In this document: positions 12,101 to 27,100 of the stretch, in pieces
Layout of the letters: the number at the start of each line of letters is the position of its first letter
Position numbering within the stretch: position 1 is the first letter of the stretch
DNA from: Apostichopus japonicus
Taxonomy: Eukaryota; Echinodermata; Holothuroidea; Aspidochirotida; Stichopodidae
Assembly: GCF_037975245.1 (NCBI RefSeq)
Contig: NC_092562.1
Location: forward strand, 31,744,554-31,808,553
Length of the DNA stretch: 64,000 nucleotides
Direction of reading: 5' to 3'
The notes under the pieces: generated by a model
Told to the model about the DNA's origin: nothing
Database searches by the model: none
The model's input: only the letters and a program-made list of their open reading frames with translations
Program-made: the position numbers and the translations under genes

Positions 12101-15100
12101 ACCTAAAATGTAGGTATATGCGGACAAAAAGGGGGCTGCAGCTACCTAATATGTAGGTATGTGGGGACAAAGGGAGGTCTGCAGCTACGTCATATGTAGG
12201 TATGTAGGGACAAAGGGAGGGCTGCAGCTACCTAATATGTAGGTATGTGGGGACAAAGGGAGGTCTGCAGCTATGTCATATGTAGATATGTAGGGACACA
12301 GTGAGGGCTGCAGCTACCTAATATGTAGGTATGTGGGGACAAAGTAAGGGCTGCAGCTACCTTATATGTAGATATGTAGGGACACAGTGAGGGCTGCAGC
12401 TACCTAATATGTAGGTATGTAGGGACAAAGTAAGGGCTGCAGCTACCTAATATGTAGGTATGTTGGGACAAAGTGAGGTCTGCAGCTACCTAATATGTAG
12501 GTATGTGGGGACAAAGGGAGGGTTGCAGCTACCTAAAATGTAGGTATATGCGGACAAAAAGGGGGCTGCAGCTACCTAATATGTAGGTATGTGGGGACAA
12601 AGGGAGGTCTGCAGCTACGTCATATGTAGGTATGTAGGGACAAAGGGAGGGCTGCAGCTTCCTAATATGTAGGTATGTAGGGACAAAATGGGGGCTGCAG
12701 CTTCCTTATATGTAGGTATGTAGGGACAAAGGGAGGGCTGCAGCTATCTAATATGTAGGTGTGTAGGGACAAAGGGAGGGCTGCAGCTACCTAATATGTA
12801 GGTATGCAGGGACAAAGGGAAGGCTTCCTTAGGCACTCTCCCAACCTCAGTTATAATAGTGTTAAGAACAGTGTGACAAATTGTCCATATAATGATGCAT
12901 GCCATTCTGATGAAGATATAGTTTAAATGTACAGTGCTAGACCACACAAAGCAACCACTGCAGGTTACTATTGCTACAGAGCAGTGGATGTAACCATAAA
13001 CATGAACGGAGCCCTCAGTTACAGATCAACTTCAATGAACACTATTGGACATCCTTGTATCATTTTCATTTGCAGATCATACTTTGAGTAGGGAAAGTAT
13101 CAATTTTGACTATTAAGATCAGAGTCATCATGCATTTGTTGTTTTTGTTAACAGTTTCCAGATAATGAGTTGACATTAGCTATCGCAGTAGCCCAAGCTC
13201 TGACAGAATACTGTGCTGAGAATCCAGGAAGCTGTCTCGAGGAATCAGTAAAGAGACGAAGGAAACTGTTAGCTTCAGAGTATCAGTAAGTATCTGACCA
13301 GGAAGTATCAATAATTCTCGTCAACATGTGGTCATGGGGAGGGGGTGGGGGTTGGGGATGTGGTAAAGGGGAGGGGGACATGTAGTCATGGGGAGGTGTG
13401 GGGGACATGTAGTCATGGGGAGGTGTGGGGGACATGTAGTTATGGGGAAGGGTGGGGGACATGTAGGCATGGGTAGGGGGACATGAAGTCATAGTGAGGG
13501 GGTGGGGGACATGTAGGCATGGGGAAGGGATGGGGGACATTTAGTCATGGGGAGGGGTTGGGGGCATGTAGTTGTGAGGAGGGATGGGCGTAGGCTGGAC
13601 CACCACCTAAGCATTAATTTTACATCAATTAAACAATTCAGAAAAGTGTCAGGGCCAGAATATCTCAATGGCCGTCTATATAACATAATTTATGTTTCAG
13701 TGATTGTAGCATATACCATTAGTATATTAATGGCCATCTATATAACATAATTTCATGTTTAATTGATTGTAGCATGTGTACCATTAATATTCCAAGGTTG
13801 TTTCTTTTCATGACTCTAAACAAAGTAAGCGAGCAGAAAACACTGATCATAAAACATAATTAAATTGTAGAATAAGTCACATCATCTTCTGAATAAATGA
13901 AATTCCAGTCATGGTTACAAATGTTATATATCACATGATCAATATTATGTTTGGAGTAATGTCTAGTAACCATTCTGGTTAATATTACAACTACTACAGT
14001 AGTTACCATTTAAGAATACAGGAGAATGGTCACTTATATCATTAATGAGCACTCCAGATGGTATCATTATTAATGTTAGTAAGAACCAAATCATTAAACA
14101 TAGAAAAGTCAGTCCATCTGACAATGTTAAGTTTCTTAAAAACAAACAATCCAACCCTACCACCTTTTCTGCTCACTCTGTGATTTTCTACTATAAAACT
14201 ATGTAAACTTCCAATTGGATACCAGAGTTAGGTTCATTGTCAAGCCAAGATTCATCAAAGCCAAGGACGAGAAATTATGATTGAGAAGTGAGAGGAAGTC
14301 ATCAATTAGTCAAATTACATCATTAAAAGTTTTGTTGAGGGTTCCACTGTTCATGTGAAAGAGTGAAATCATCTAGGAGTTCATTAAAAGTATCGGTGTG
14401 ATACTATTTCCAAGCGTTAATAACATTTGTCATTCTTGTATGAGCAGGTAAGTACATGTCACAAAGATTCAACAATGACAAGGTTATTAGCTTGAATTGC
14501 ATAAATATATTCAATATCATCAATCATTTGATTGAAAGGAAGACTATGCAACTCATACGTCCACTGGTTGGTTACGTTTCTAATATCAATGCAGTGATTA
14601 TGATCATTATAGCATTGTATGACTGACAGCTAGTGTAATAAGACTCAGAAGTACAGTCAATATATCTGTTACACTTATGACAATTGCTGTTGTTTCACAT
14701 TGTATTTTAGATTTTTCCTGATAACTGTACATTTGGATACTTTATTTATTGTTTTATATTGGATATTCTTCATGTATTTCTTATGACTGTTTGTTGCTCT
14801 TATATATTTTATGGAGGTTTTGTAAAGCACAGCCATCGCGTATTGCGCTATACAAGTTGCTTGTTATTATTATAATTAGTAAAACTACAAAAAGTAAAGA
14901 ACACAATAGATTGTGACTTGCAACTTTGCTATACACAACTCAGATCAAACATTAATCAGGAGTAAAGGTTTTGTAGGTCGTTGTGTCCCCATATCAGTTT
15001 GTTATTTTCAGCACTGTTTCTCCTGCTGTAACTTCCTGGTCATGTGACCAAGCTAACTCAACTAATTCACTGGGTGGCTTGGAGCAGATCTTGCTTTTTC

Positions 15101-18100
15101 TTTGTAAGGTCTTCTTTGATGACAATTTTGGTTCCCAAGTAATCGGTTTCTGGCTTCAAGGTGTGTGGGTTTGACAATAACTGCCAGAGGCTTTTTTTCC
15201 ATCTTTCTTGCTGACACGATGGGTTCATTCAATGTCAGTTTGGGTAAGAGTGTAACCCAGATGATTAGAAGCCAAGTCAGCTATGAAGTTATCTATGTTT
15301 TGTTTGGGGTTTCTTTACATCCAAACATCTTGCTGTACAAGTATGTATATGTATTGTAATGCATGATTGTATTTGTCTTTGATAGTACTAACTTTGTCCT
15401 GGATTTTCATGATTGCAGTTTCTTTTGTAGTACTAACTTTGTCCTGGATTTTCATGATTGCAGTTTCTTTTGTAGTACTAACTTTGTCCTGGATTTTTAT
15501 GATTGCATTTGTCTTTGATAGTACTAACTTTGTCCTGGATTTTCATGATTGCATTTGTCTTTGATTGTACTAGTTTGTCCTGGATTTTCATGATTGCATT
15601 TTTCTTTCATAGTACTAACATTGTCCTGGATTTTCATGATCGCATTTGTCTTTCATGGTACTAGTTTGTTTTGGATTTTCATGATTGCATTTGTCTTTCA
15701 TACTACTAACTTTGTCCTGGATTTTCATGATTGCATTTCAGGCATGAGACTCTTCCGCGGAAACGCGGATTTCAGATTATTTTTTTTTTCATTTTCGCAT
15801 TTTTTCTCGTAATTCGCGTTTTTTATTATTTTTTGTATTTAATTTTTTTTTTTTTTTTTGCCGAACATGCTGGACTGTGAAGGGAAGGAACACCGAATTT
15901 GACCAGTGGTGGAATCAAGTAGCACAAAGCAAGCAAAAAAGCCTTTTTTTGGTTCAAAAAAGCTAATGGATAAATTATACAAGCAGAAATTCCACAATTT
16001 TTTGGCGAGTTACGTGATGTGATAGATTCCATCTAGAGTCCACCATTTTGCATTTAAGCCCTCCTTACCTGACAAAAAAAAATTCTAAAGGGGAGGGGGA
16101 CACCCCGTCCCCTTAAACCCCTCCCCCAGGACGGCGATCAATAAATTTCAGATTTTTTTTCCGCGGCTCAGTCTCATCCCTGGCATTTGTCTTTCATAGT
16201 ACTAACTTTGTCCTGGATTTTCATGATTGCATTTGTCTTTGATAGTACTAAGTTTGTCCTGGATTTTTATGATTGCATTTGTCTTACATAGTACTAATTT
16301 TGTCCTGGATTTTCATGATTGCATTTGTCTTTGATAGTACTAACTTTGTCCTGGATTTTCATGATTGCAGTTTCTTTTGTAGTACTAACTTTGTCCTGGA
16401 TTTTTATGATTGCATTTGTCTTTCATAGTACTAACTTTGTCTTGGATTTTCATGATTGCATTTGTCTTTGATAGTACTAGTTTGTCCTGGATTTTCATGA
16501 TTGCATTTGTCTTTCATACTACTAACTTTGTCCTGGATTTTCATGATTGCATTTATCTTTCATACTACTAACTTTGTCCTGGATTTCCATGATTGCATTT
16601 GTCTTTCATAGTACTAACTTTGTCCTGGATTTTCATGATTGCATTTGTCTTTCATAGTACTAACTTTGTCCTGGATTTTCATGATTGCATTTGTCTTTGA
16701 TAGTACTAACTTTGTCTTGGATTTTCATGATTGCATTTGTCTTTCATAGTACTAACTTTGTCCTGGATTTTCATGATTGCATTTGTCTTTGATAGTACTA
16801 ACTTTGTCCTGGATTTTCATGATTGCATTTGTCTTTCATAGTACTAACTTTGTCCTGGATTTTCATGATTGCATTTGTCTTTCATAGTACAAACTTTGTC
16901 CTGGTTTTTCATGATTGCATTTGTCTTTCATAGTACTAGTTTGTCCTGGATTTTCATGATTGCATTTGTCTTTCATAGTACTAACTTTGTCCTGGATTTT
17001 CATGATTGCATTTGTCTTTCATAGTACTAACTTTGTCCTGGATTTTCATGATTGCATTTGTCTTTGATAGTACTAACATTGTCCTGGATTTTCATGATCG
17101 CATTTGTCTTTCATGGTACTAGTTTGTTTTGGATTTTCATGATTGCATTTGTCTTTCATGGTACTAACTTTGTCCTGGATTTTCATGATTGCATTTGTCT
17201 TTCATAGTACTAACTTTGTCCTGGATTTTCATGATTGCATTTGTCTTTCATAGTACTAACTTTGTCTTGGATTTTCATGATTGCATTTGTCTTTCATAGT
17301 ACTAACATTGTCCTGGATTTTCATGATTGCATTTGTCTTTCATGGTACTAGTTTGTTTTGGGTTTTCATAATTGCATTTGTCTTTCATAGTACTAACTTT
17401 GTCCTGGATTTTCATGATTGCATTTGTCTTTCATAGTACTAACTTTGTCCTGGATTTTCAGGATTGCATTTGTCTTTCATAGTACTAACTTTGTCTTGGA
17501 TTTTCAGGATTGCATTTGTCTTTCATACTACTAACTTTGTCCTGGATTTCCATGATTGCATTTGTCTTTCATAGTACTAACTTTGTCCTGGATTTTCATG
17601 ATTGCATTTGTCTTTCATAGTACTAACTTTGTCCTGGATTTTCATGATTGCATTTGTCTTTGATAGTACTAACTTTGTCTTGGATTTTCATGATTGCATT
17701 TGTCTTTGATAGTACTAGTTTGTCCTGGATTTTCATGATTGCATTTTTCTTTTGTAGTACTAACTTTGTCCTGGATTTTCATGATTGCATTTGTCTTTCA
17801 TAGTACTAACTTTGTCTTGGATTTTCATGATTGCATTTGTCTTTGATAGTACTAGTTTGTCCTGGATTTTCATGATTGCATTTGTCTTTCATACTACTAA
17901 CTTTGTCCTGGATTTTCATGATTGCATTTATCTTTCATACTACTAACTTTGTCCTGGATTTCCATGATTGCATTTGTCTTTCATAGTACTAACTTTGTCC
18001 TGGATTTTCATGATTGCATTTGTCTTTCATAGTACTAACTTTGTCCTGGATTTTCATGATTGCATTTGTCTTTGATAGTACTAACTTTGTCTTGGATTTT

Positions 18101-21100
18101 CATGATTGCATTTGTCTTTGATAGTACTAGTTTGTCCTGGATTTTCATGATTGCATTTGTCTTTCATACTACTAACTTTGTCCTGGATTTTCATGATTGC
18201 ATTTGTCTTTGATAGTACTAACTTTGTCTTGGATTTTCATGATTGCATTTGTCTTTGATAGTACTAGTTTGTCCTGGATTTTCATGATTGCATTTGTCTT
18301 TCATACTACTAACTTTGTCCTGGATTTTCATGATTGCATTTATCTTTCATACTACTAACTTTGTCCTGGATTTCCATGATTGCATTTGTCTTTCATAGTA
18401 CTAACTTTGTCCTGGATTTTCATGATTGCATTTTTCTTTTGTAGTACTAACGTTGTCCTGGATTTTCATGATTGCATTTGTGTTTGATAGTACTAGTTTC
18501 TCCTGGATAAACTTATCATATGAAATTTAATCTAAGGTCTTATATTTGCAGGTCTTTCAAAGGTGTATGGCATTACTATGCTAACAGAGATAGAGCAAAT
18601 CAACAATCATGTTTGCACCTTGGTGTATGTATGCATATTATAGCCCTTGATCAAGGCCAACATGCAGTAAAATTCATTTGAATACATCACTTAGTACCTA
18701 CCAGAGATACTTTCAATGCTTCACACTAATAACTAAATATTGACTTGATAATGAGAGAGATCCTGTACCTGCTACTATGTATCTGTTACTCCAACCCTGC
18801 TATGTTCTGATCTTAATCACTGTATTGTGTTAGCCTGCCTTATTTGTTGTTACAATGTCACACTAGCTAACTAACAATACCAGGGCACATACCAAACAGC
18901 CAGACTTTCACTTCATTCACATATACAGACATATGGTTTTATTTTCAGCTATTTATGGCCACAAACATTATTACCATTTTAATGATCAGTTTTCATGGAT
19001 TTGGAAGTTGTAGACTATTGTCTGGAATGTTAGCAAAAACATTGGTGACCTTTACCATACCTCTAACATCTTCTATCATTTAATGATAATAGTATGATTA
19101 GAAAACAAGTCTTACATTACCTCAGACAGCTTGGTGGGTTACAGGTGGGTATTTCTAGGGTACATATACACATTGGGCTTGGTGGGTTACAGGTGGGTAT
19201 TTCTAGGGTACATATACACATTGGGCTTGGTGGGTTACAGGTGGGTATTTCTAGGGTACATATACACATTGGGCTTGGTGGGTTACAGGTGGGTATTTCT
19301 AGGGTACATACATGTACACATATTGGGCTTGGTGGGTTACAGGTGGGTATTTCTAGGGTACATATACACATATTGGGCTTGGTGGGTTGCAGGTGGGTAT
19401 TTATGGGGTACATATACACATATTGGGCTTGGTGGGTTACAGGTGGGTATTTCTGGGGTACATATACACATAGGGTTACATGTGGGTATTTATGGGGTAC
19501 ATATACACATAAAGGGCTTGTGGGTTACAGGTGGGTATTTATGGAGTACATAGACATATCATGGGCTTGTGGGTTTAAGGTGGGTATATCTCTGGGGAAT
19601 ATATATATATACATATGTATAAACAAAATAGGGCTTACACAATATAAATACAAATAGTTTGTAGACAGAGGTATCAGTTTTGTGGGATCTGATGGGAATG
19701 TAGTTATAGCTTGGAGATAGAGTTATCATATTTTAGTGGGTTTCATTGTGATTGTTCTGGTAACTTGGAGAACCTTTTTATTAGTTAAAAAATTGATAAA
19801 AGAATCATCTGATATGTTATATGATAGATCAATTATGCAGCATTGATGTTCTTCATTAGTCATGAAACTGCAATATGACCTGTCAGGTCATCAGGAGACT
19901 GCACAGAGGTAAAATAATGTCCAGAGACAGCTAAACTAAATAACTTAATTAGACTGGAGAACTATCAGTTAATTACAGAGATGTGGCAGCTTACTTATAT
20001 CTTAAACATACTCTCTCAAACATATATCCCCCCATAAATGTTCTTGGATTGCAGTACATGCTCTCAGTAAATATCACATCTCCCCCTTCCTTTTCCCCAC
20101 CGCTTAAAACAACCTTACCAAGTTTGTAAGTTGTGAAATCATCTAACTATCCATAAAGTCGTATGAAATGTTCTGATGAAGTTTCAACACATTTAGTTCA
20201 TATCCAACCATATCATATCGGAGTCATTTAGAATTAGGTAAACTTTCTGAATGTTTCATATTTCGAGGAAACGTCAATGGCAAAATGATGAAATCAATTA
20301 CTGAAGTAAAAGATCTTGAAACTTGCCATGTTCACGATGTTATTACAAACCAAACAGTTTGCCACAATTCCTGGAATCATGGCAACTATGAAGCTGTTAT
20401 GCGGTAAAAGGCTTGTGTAAAAAGTGACATATTGAGGTTGTTCCTTTAGCTTGCGTTTTTCAGTGAGCGGAACTGGAATATGCATCTGGTTGTATTTGCT
20501 ACATATTTTGATTAAATTCATTGTCTACAAGAACACATCTACACGACACCCGACTCACTCAACAGAAACATCTGTATCGCGCATAGGTACGACCGGCCAA
20601 TATCATACAGCCAGCTATATTAGTAATGTCAGCTTGAGTTTGGTCGACTCAACATGTTGCGTTTTCCCGAATTGAAGTCGGCGACCACAATGTAGTTGTG
20701 AGTGGTACAAGGCTACAACTGCGCTGGTTCTAACAAATGTAGGTAAAAACTGAATAAATAAATTTAGGTGACGTCAGTTATTAACAAACACCTGAGTCAG
20801 TTTTACAACTATGAGTAGTCGAGTTCACACAGTCTCTGTTGAATCTTTGAGTCTTGAGGACTATCCAAAACTAGGTCACCACGGGGAAATTAGACTACTC
20901 AAACGAAAGAGGAGTCAAGTTTATACAGCACATGCAGTTGTCGGGTAACGTGAATGGATTTGAGATGTGGGTAAAATCCCTCATGTGATGAACATTTGCA
21001 ACAACAGGCTTACTCATGTTGATATGGTGAAAACTGGCAATGTAATGAACTTCGGCAACTGATTGTAATCCCATTTTCATTCATCGTATCTGCTTACTGC

Positions 21101-24100
21101 TTCATTATTGTCATAATAATACGGTAGTAATATTTTTATGGTTTCCTCACTGTGAATCGATAATACAAAGATGATATCTGTAATAACATTACAAGTATGT
21201 TGAGAGGACACCTCGACAGACAACCCGTGGAGTTGTTGATGGACATATATACAAGGTCAATTTATCAGTCAGATCATAACAGCAGGCAGTGATTATAAGA
21301 CCATCGCGTTTCAACAGTGGCTTGTACAAACCAATCGCATTAGCTTGATACTCTTGGTTTCTCCGTTTGATATCGGAGTTTATTAACACCGGAGGTAATG
21401 CACGTGTGGTCATGTTGAAGTACCAAATCCTGCTTAATATTATCTGTGAATGTTCCCATGGGAGGTGCTGGTCAGCATATTTCTGTACAAGGAGATGTAT
21501 TAATCTGACAAGAAAGAAATAACATATTTTAACCTGAGTGAGATCATATGTCACACTCGCTTTGCTATCAGATTGAATGGTTCAGTTCGAAATACGTTGA
21601 GACAGTTGCTTGGAAGATTTAACTTTAAGAAGTAGGCCGAATATCAGAAAATTGGAAAAACGGAGATTATTAACGAATTTGAAAGATGAAAGTTTGGTGC
21701 CCCGACACACACAGGTAGCCTAGTTCCCCCTTCATTCGATACAATAATATAATAATATATAAATGTATATGCGGCGCAACCCTAAACAGTCGAAATTTCT
21801 TCAGCATCGTTTTGCAGCTTGCAAAAGATAGCACCATTTTGAATCCAAGCATCCTCGATTTTACCAAATTTTCGAAAAGGAGAAGGGACACCCCTCCTCA
21901 TAGACCCCTCCCGACGACTTAAAATCTTAGCCACCCCCAGTTAAAGGTGATCCTGCCCACCCCATGATTGAAAACCCAGTACCCAACCAACTGATTAAGC
22001 TTTCCAGACCATAGGTATTGTTAATATCAGTACGTAGTAATTTCGTGTCCTTGAGCGCCAAACCTAGCCACATCACTAAGCGTAAAATGTAGTCTTGAGC
22101 TCCAGTCCTAGCCACATCACTTAGCGTACAATGTAAACCTTGAGCGACAATCATAGCCATGTCACTTAGCGTACAATGTAACCTTGAGTGCCAGTCCTAG
22201 CCACGTCACTTAGCATACAATGTAACCTTGAGCGCCAGTCATAGCCACATCACTTAGCGTACAACGTTACCTTGAGCGCCAGTCCTAGCTACATCACCTA
22301 GCGTACAATGTAACCTTGAGCGCCAGTCCTAGCCACGTCACTTAGCATACAATATAACCTTGAGCGCCAGTCATAGCCACATCACTTAGCGTACAACGTT
22401 ACCTTGAGCGCCAGTCATAGCCACATCACCTAGCGTACAATGTAACCTTGAGTGCCAGTCCTAGCCACGTCACTTAGCGTAAAATGTAACCTTGAGTGCG
22501 AGTCCTAGCCACGTCACTGAGCGTACAATGTCACCTTGAGCGACAGTCCTAGCCACGTCACTTAGCGTAAAATGTAACCTTGAGTGCGAGTCCTAGCCAC
22601 GTCACTGAGCGTACAATGTCACCTTGAGCGACAGTTCTAGCCACGTCACTTAGCGTACAATGTAACCTTGAGCGCCAGTCCTAGCTTCATCACTTAGCGT
22701 ATAAATGAACATTGGGTGCCAGTCCTAGCCACATCATTTAGCGTACAATGTAACCTGGGATTAAACGCCAATTTTATCCGATACACCCCAGAGAGCGTTG
22801 AGGGATCTTAAGAAAAATGTGGGAAATTATCAACAAATTGTGTTGTAAGAGATGTTTTATATCGATTTCCCTTGAATGGTTATCAAACCATTCGACGAGT
22901 CGAGGTGATAGCCTCAGCACCCCACAAATCGTCTCTGGAATTAGTTACTCAGTACTTCTCAAGTCACTCTATAATATCCCATTGCGTATTATTTGCCTTG
23001 TTTGGTAAAGTAAACGAAGTTATGAAAAGTTATGTATAGAACGTCTCAAACTTTCTAGCATTTATCGCTAGGCTTCTCTCGGTTGTATGCACATTTGCTA
23101 TTCAGCAACACTTAAGCAAGGAACGTACCAGTTCGTCCCACCCCCACAATGATACGAGGGTAAGAATGCAACTTGAAACCGTTTGTTTATGGTAACATTC
23201 CAACGTATTTTGTGGCGTATGCTGCAACGCCCCTATGTGTTTGACTATTGCAAAGATTTATATACTATATATCTTTGTAAACCACTATATAATAACTACG
23301 TGATCACAGATTCCCCGAGAGAGCAGCATATTCTGCCTGTACACTTTTCATATTATCAAATCTGCTCTCCGCCTGCTTGAAAACAGCAGGTTGTCATTCC
23401 TTAGGTTCAAAATTCGATCCCCGAGGAACCGCGCTTATGGATAAATTAAAGAGGCACCCTCACGGTGGTGAGCTAATGGTTGATTAAGATCAGTCGGGAT
23501 GGTAAGTGAGGTTGATGAAGCATGAGCCAAATACACGAGACACAAGGGACTTTAGTATGCACTGATCAAAGAGGCGATATAATAATATATATATATAGAA
23601 CCTTCTCACATCTTACACTATGCGATACGTTATGAGAGGAAAAAAGTTGGAATTTTAGCTTATAACTATGTTTATGTTGTGATTCGGACATTTTTGAGCG
23701 TAAATTTTCAAGAAGGACCCCTTTTTGACTGTCTAATACATTAGTGCAGGGCATTATTGCCATGATCTTAGAGAGAAGATATAACATTATCATACAGGTT
23801 CGTGCCTAGCCAGTCTTTTTTGTGTGAGAACGTGTGAGAGGGGAGAGTGTTTACAACTCCCTCAACACACTAGATCCGCACCTGAAAGGGGCTTTGTATC
23901 GGAGGGGTGCCCCTACCATTTGAGAAAATTTTCATATTAGGTTTAGACTTCAAAATTCGTCTTTTTAATATATTACGTAACGCATCCCCCCCCCCCAAAA
24001 ATAAATAAATAAAAAATAAAATAAACGTAGATGAAAACCAATAGCGTAGCGCGCATCTTGCAGCCTCCCCACCTCCATTCCACCCCTTCTTTGAATCGGC

Positions 24101-27100
24101 CTCTACCTCCATATATGTATGTATGGTTGATACAACCCCTTTAATTCATCTGTTGGGTGCATATGTTGGGCTGATTCATATGGTAAGTATGGGTAATCTT
24201 GGTTGCATGCATGGTGGTTAACAGTCTACAACTTTAGCTGCGATCAGTTACGACGTCGGAAAGGATTTACTATCGTTAACTTATTTCACCATTTAGCCGA
24301 GTTTGACCCGCCTCATTACTGGATCAAGTTCGTGAGTAGTACCAGGCAGCCATACTTGTAATATGTTGTCTTATATAGGGAGGTTCTTTCCTCACTTGTA
24401 AATAGGCTGTCTTATGTAGGGAGGTTTTCTTGACTCACTTGTAATAATAACTAATCCCCTTATACATCTATCTCTTTGTGTTCACCATTCTCATTAACCT
24501 GTCTGTATTCTGTGTGTGTTTTTGTCCCTTCTGTTACTGTTATACTTGTCATTTACCCTTTGAAGAAGATCCTGCTAGGATCGAAACGTCAGGCCAACTT
24601 ACTTTTACACACTTGTAATAATTTATATAGTTAGGTTCTTGTCATACTTGTAATAGGTTGTCTTATATGGGAGGTTATTGCCATACTTGTAAGTAGGTTG
24701 TCTTATATAGTTAGGTTCTTGCCTCACTTGTAAATAGGTTGTCTTATATAGGGAGGTTCTTGCCATACTTGTAAGTAGGTTGTCTTATATAGTTAGGTTC
24801 TTGCCTCACTTGTAAATATGTTGTCTTATATAGGGAGGTTCTTGCCATACTTGTAAGTAGGTTGTCTTATATAGGGAGGTTCTTGCCATACTTGTAATAA
24901 GTTATCTTATATAGAGAGGTTCTTGCCATACTTGTAATAAGTTATGTATAGGGAGGTTCTTGCCTCACTTGTTAATATATTGTCTTATTATAGAGAGGTC
25001 CTTCCCATACTTGCAAGTAGGTTGTCTTATATAGAGAGGTTCTTGCCATACTTGTAATAGGTATTGTTCTTGCCATACTTGTAATAGGTTGTCTTATATA
25101 AAGAGGTTCTTGCCATACTTGTAATAAGTTATCTTTATATAGAGAGGTTCTTGCCATACTTGTAATAAGTTATGTATAGGGAGGTTCTTGCCATACTTGT
25201 AATAAGTTGTCTTACATAGGGAGGTTCTTGCCATACTTGTAAGTAGGTTGTCTTATATACGGAGGTTCTTGCCATACTTGTTATAAGTTATATTATTTAG
25301 GGAGGTTCTTGCCATACTTGTAATAAGTTATATTATTTAGGGAGTTTCTTGCCATACTTGTAATAAGTTATATTATTTAGGGAGGTTCTTGCCATACTTG
25401 TAATAAGTGCTTTCACCTGTATTTGTTTCATTTTCATTGCTCTTTTACCTTGTCTGTTTGGCAAACCCGAACTGAAGGCTCTGTGCCCCCACCCCCATTA
25501 TGTACGTGTTGTTATGTACAGTATGTGTTGTACTGATCACTGATGTGAATGATCATGCAAGCTTCTGTAGATGGTACTTTTCTAACAACCGTATGATCCA
25601 TGTTAGTCTGTGACCGAGAGTATATTTATCTGTTGATATTGCAGTGTTCTCGAATATCCGTTTGTTAGGGCTTTTTTAAGGTTATGCTTGTGTTCAACAG
25701 TCTGAATATATACTTACATTTATACTTAAATGGCACTCAAGTTGCCGTCCAGTCCTGGCTGTTCTCTGGAATATTGAAATGGTGTCTTTCGTTTAATTAA
25801 TAAACCTCTAAAGTTTGTGCGTTGTTATCACCGGTTTCTTGCACTTAGTTACTTCTCATTGGCGATTGTATTAACTTACAGTCTATGTATACTAATAGTC
25901 TCAGGATTATAGTGTAATTTTATCAGTACATCACACGGTTACAAATTAACATTATGATGATGTAATGTCATAACATCATGGTCTTCCTCCTCGTCATGGG
26001 TACATCATATTGTTCTTTTGTAGTACATCATTATCAAGTTTTACACGATCATCGTATGTGGCTTCCCTTTTGGCGTTCCATACAGTTGTGAAATAATGTC
26101 TTCAGTCCTACCGGAGAAGCAGATCTTCGAAATGTAATCTTGCAGACTGAAAGAGAGACTAATGTTGGATACATTCACGAGAAATCTAAGGAAATTCATT
26201 TCATTTGGGAGATATCACTGTTTTCACGTTCCTTCCAACAGAAAGCTGTAGACTTGATCAAGTCTAAATATGACGTCATCGAGTCGTGTTTAACTGCTTG
26301 AAGGGCCATGATTCTCTTTTATTATGTTTATAACTTTTATTTTCTGTAAAAGAGACAGATTTCGCAGTCGCTGTATCTAAATGACTGAAGTTCTTAATGG
26401 GACCTTGTGTTGGTTTCATTACCGTCTCTGCGGTGACATCCCTATGTTCCGACGTCTTTATGTTCCGACGTCTCTATGTTCCGACAAAAAGGAAAAAATC
26501 GGAGCAATTTTTTTTATCCACAAATTTGTTTGTACCAAGAAAATTAGTTTTGTGACCCCGAAAAATGTTGGTAAAAATACTTTTTCTGAGTCCAAAACAA
26601 AATTTTGGGTCCTTGAAACAAATTTGGAAAATAAATAATGGGGTCTGAAAACTTGTTTTCTCCGTACAAACGATTTTTGGATTAAAAAAAATTGTCCCAA
26701 ATTATTTCTTTTTGTCGGAACATAGAGACGTCGGAACATAGAGACGTCGGAACATAAAGATGTAACCGTCTCTGCTCACATGTACATACGATACACCGTG
26801 AAAGTACGGTACACAGTGAATGTACGGTACACAATACATGTAAGACTGTCTTCATGCACATTCTAGTAATAGTATGACAATATACACTCACAAAGTTGCA
26901 GCTCCCTGACATGACTTATAAACCGCGACATCTCCCATTTTTGGGACAATTTCCCCCTGTAGGGTAAAGATGATGGGTAGCCATAATGAAATCGTGAATC
27001 AATTTACAACAACGTTTGTGAAATTATCATCAATTCTCAGTTTCTCACTATACGAATAAAGCGTGCACCTTATTGTGAAAACTGCAAACATTTCAAGAAT

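Noticed and set aside
13283-13686. Proline-rich minus-strand frames
   Set aside because: Reverse reading of a G-rich simple repeat.
19094-19657. 187-codon frame of LGGLQVGISRVH repeats and its opposite-strand shadow
   Set aside because: Open only because the 48-bp unit is divisible by three; no domain or splice support.
23398-23450. tRNA gene (GGTTCAAAATTCGATCCC)
   Set aside because: Only a box B-like string; no matching box A or cloverleaf.
26381-26912. Frames on both strands with a shared MFRRLYVPT start
   Set aside because: Mirror images created by the foldback MITE.
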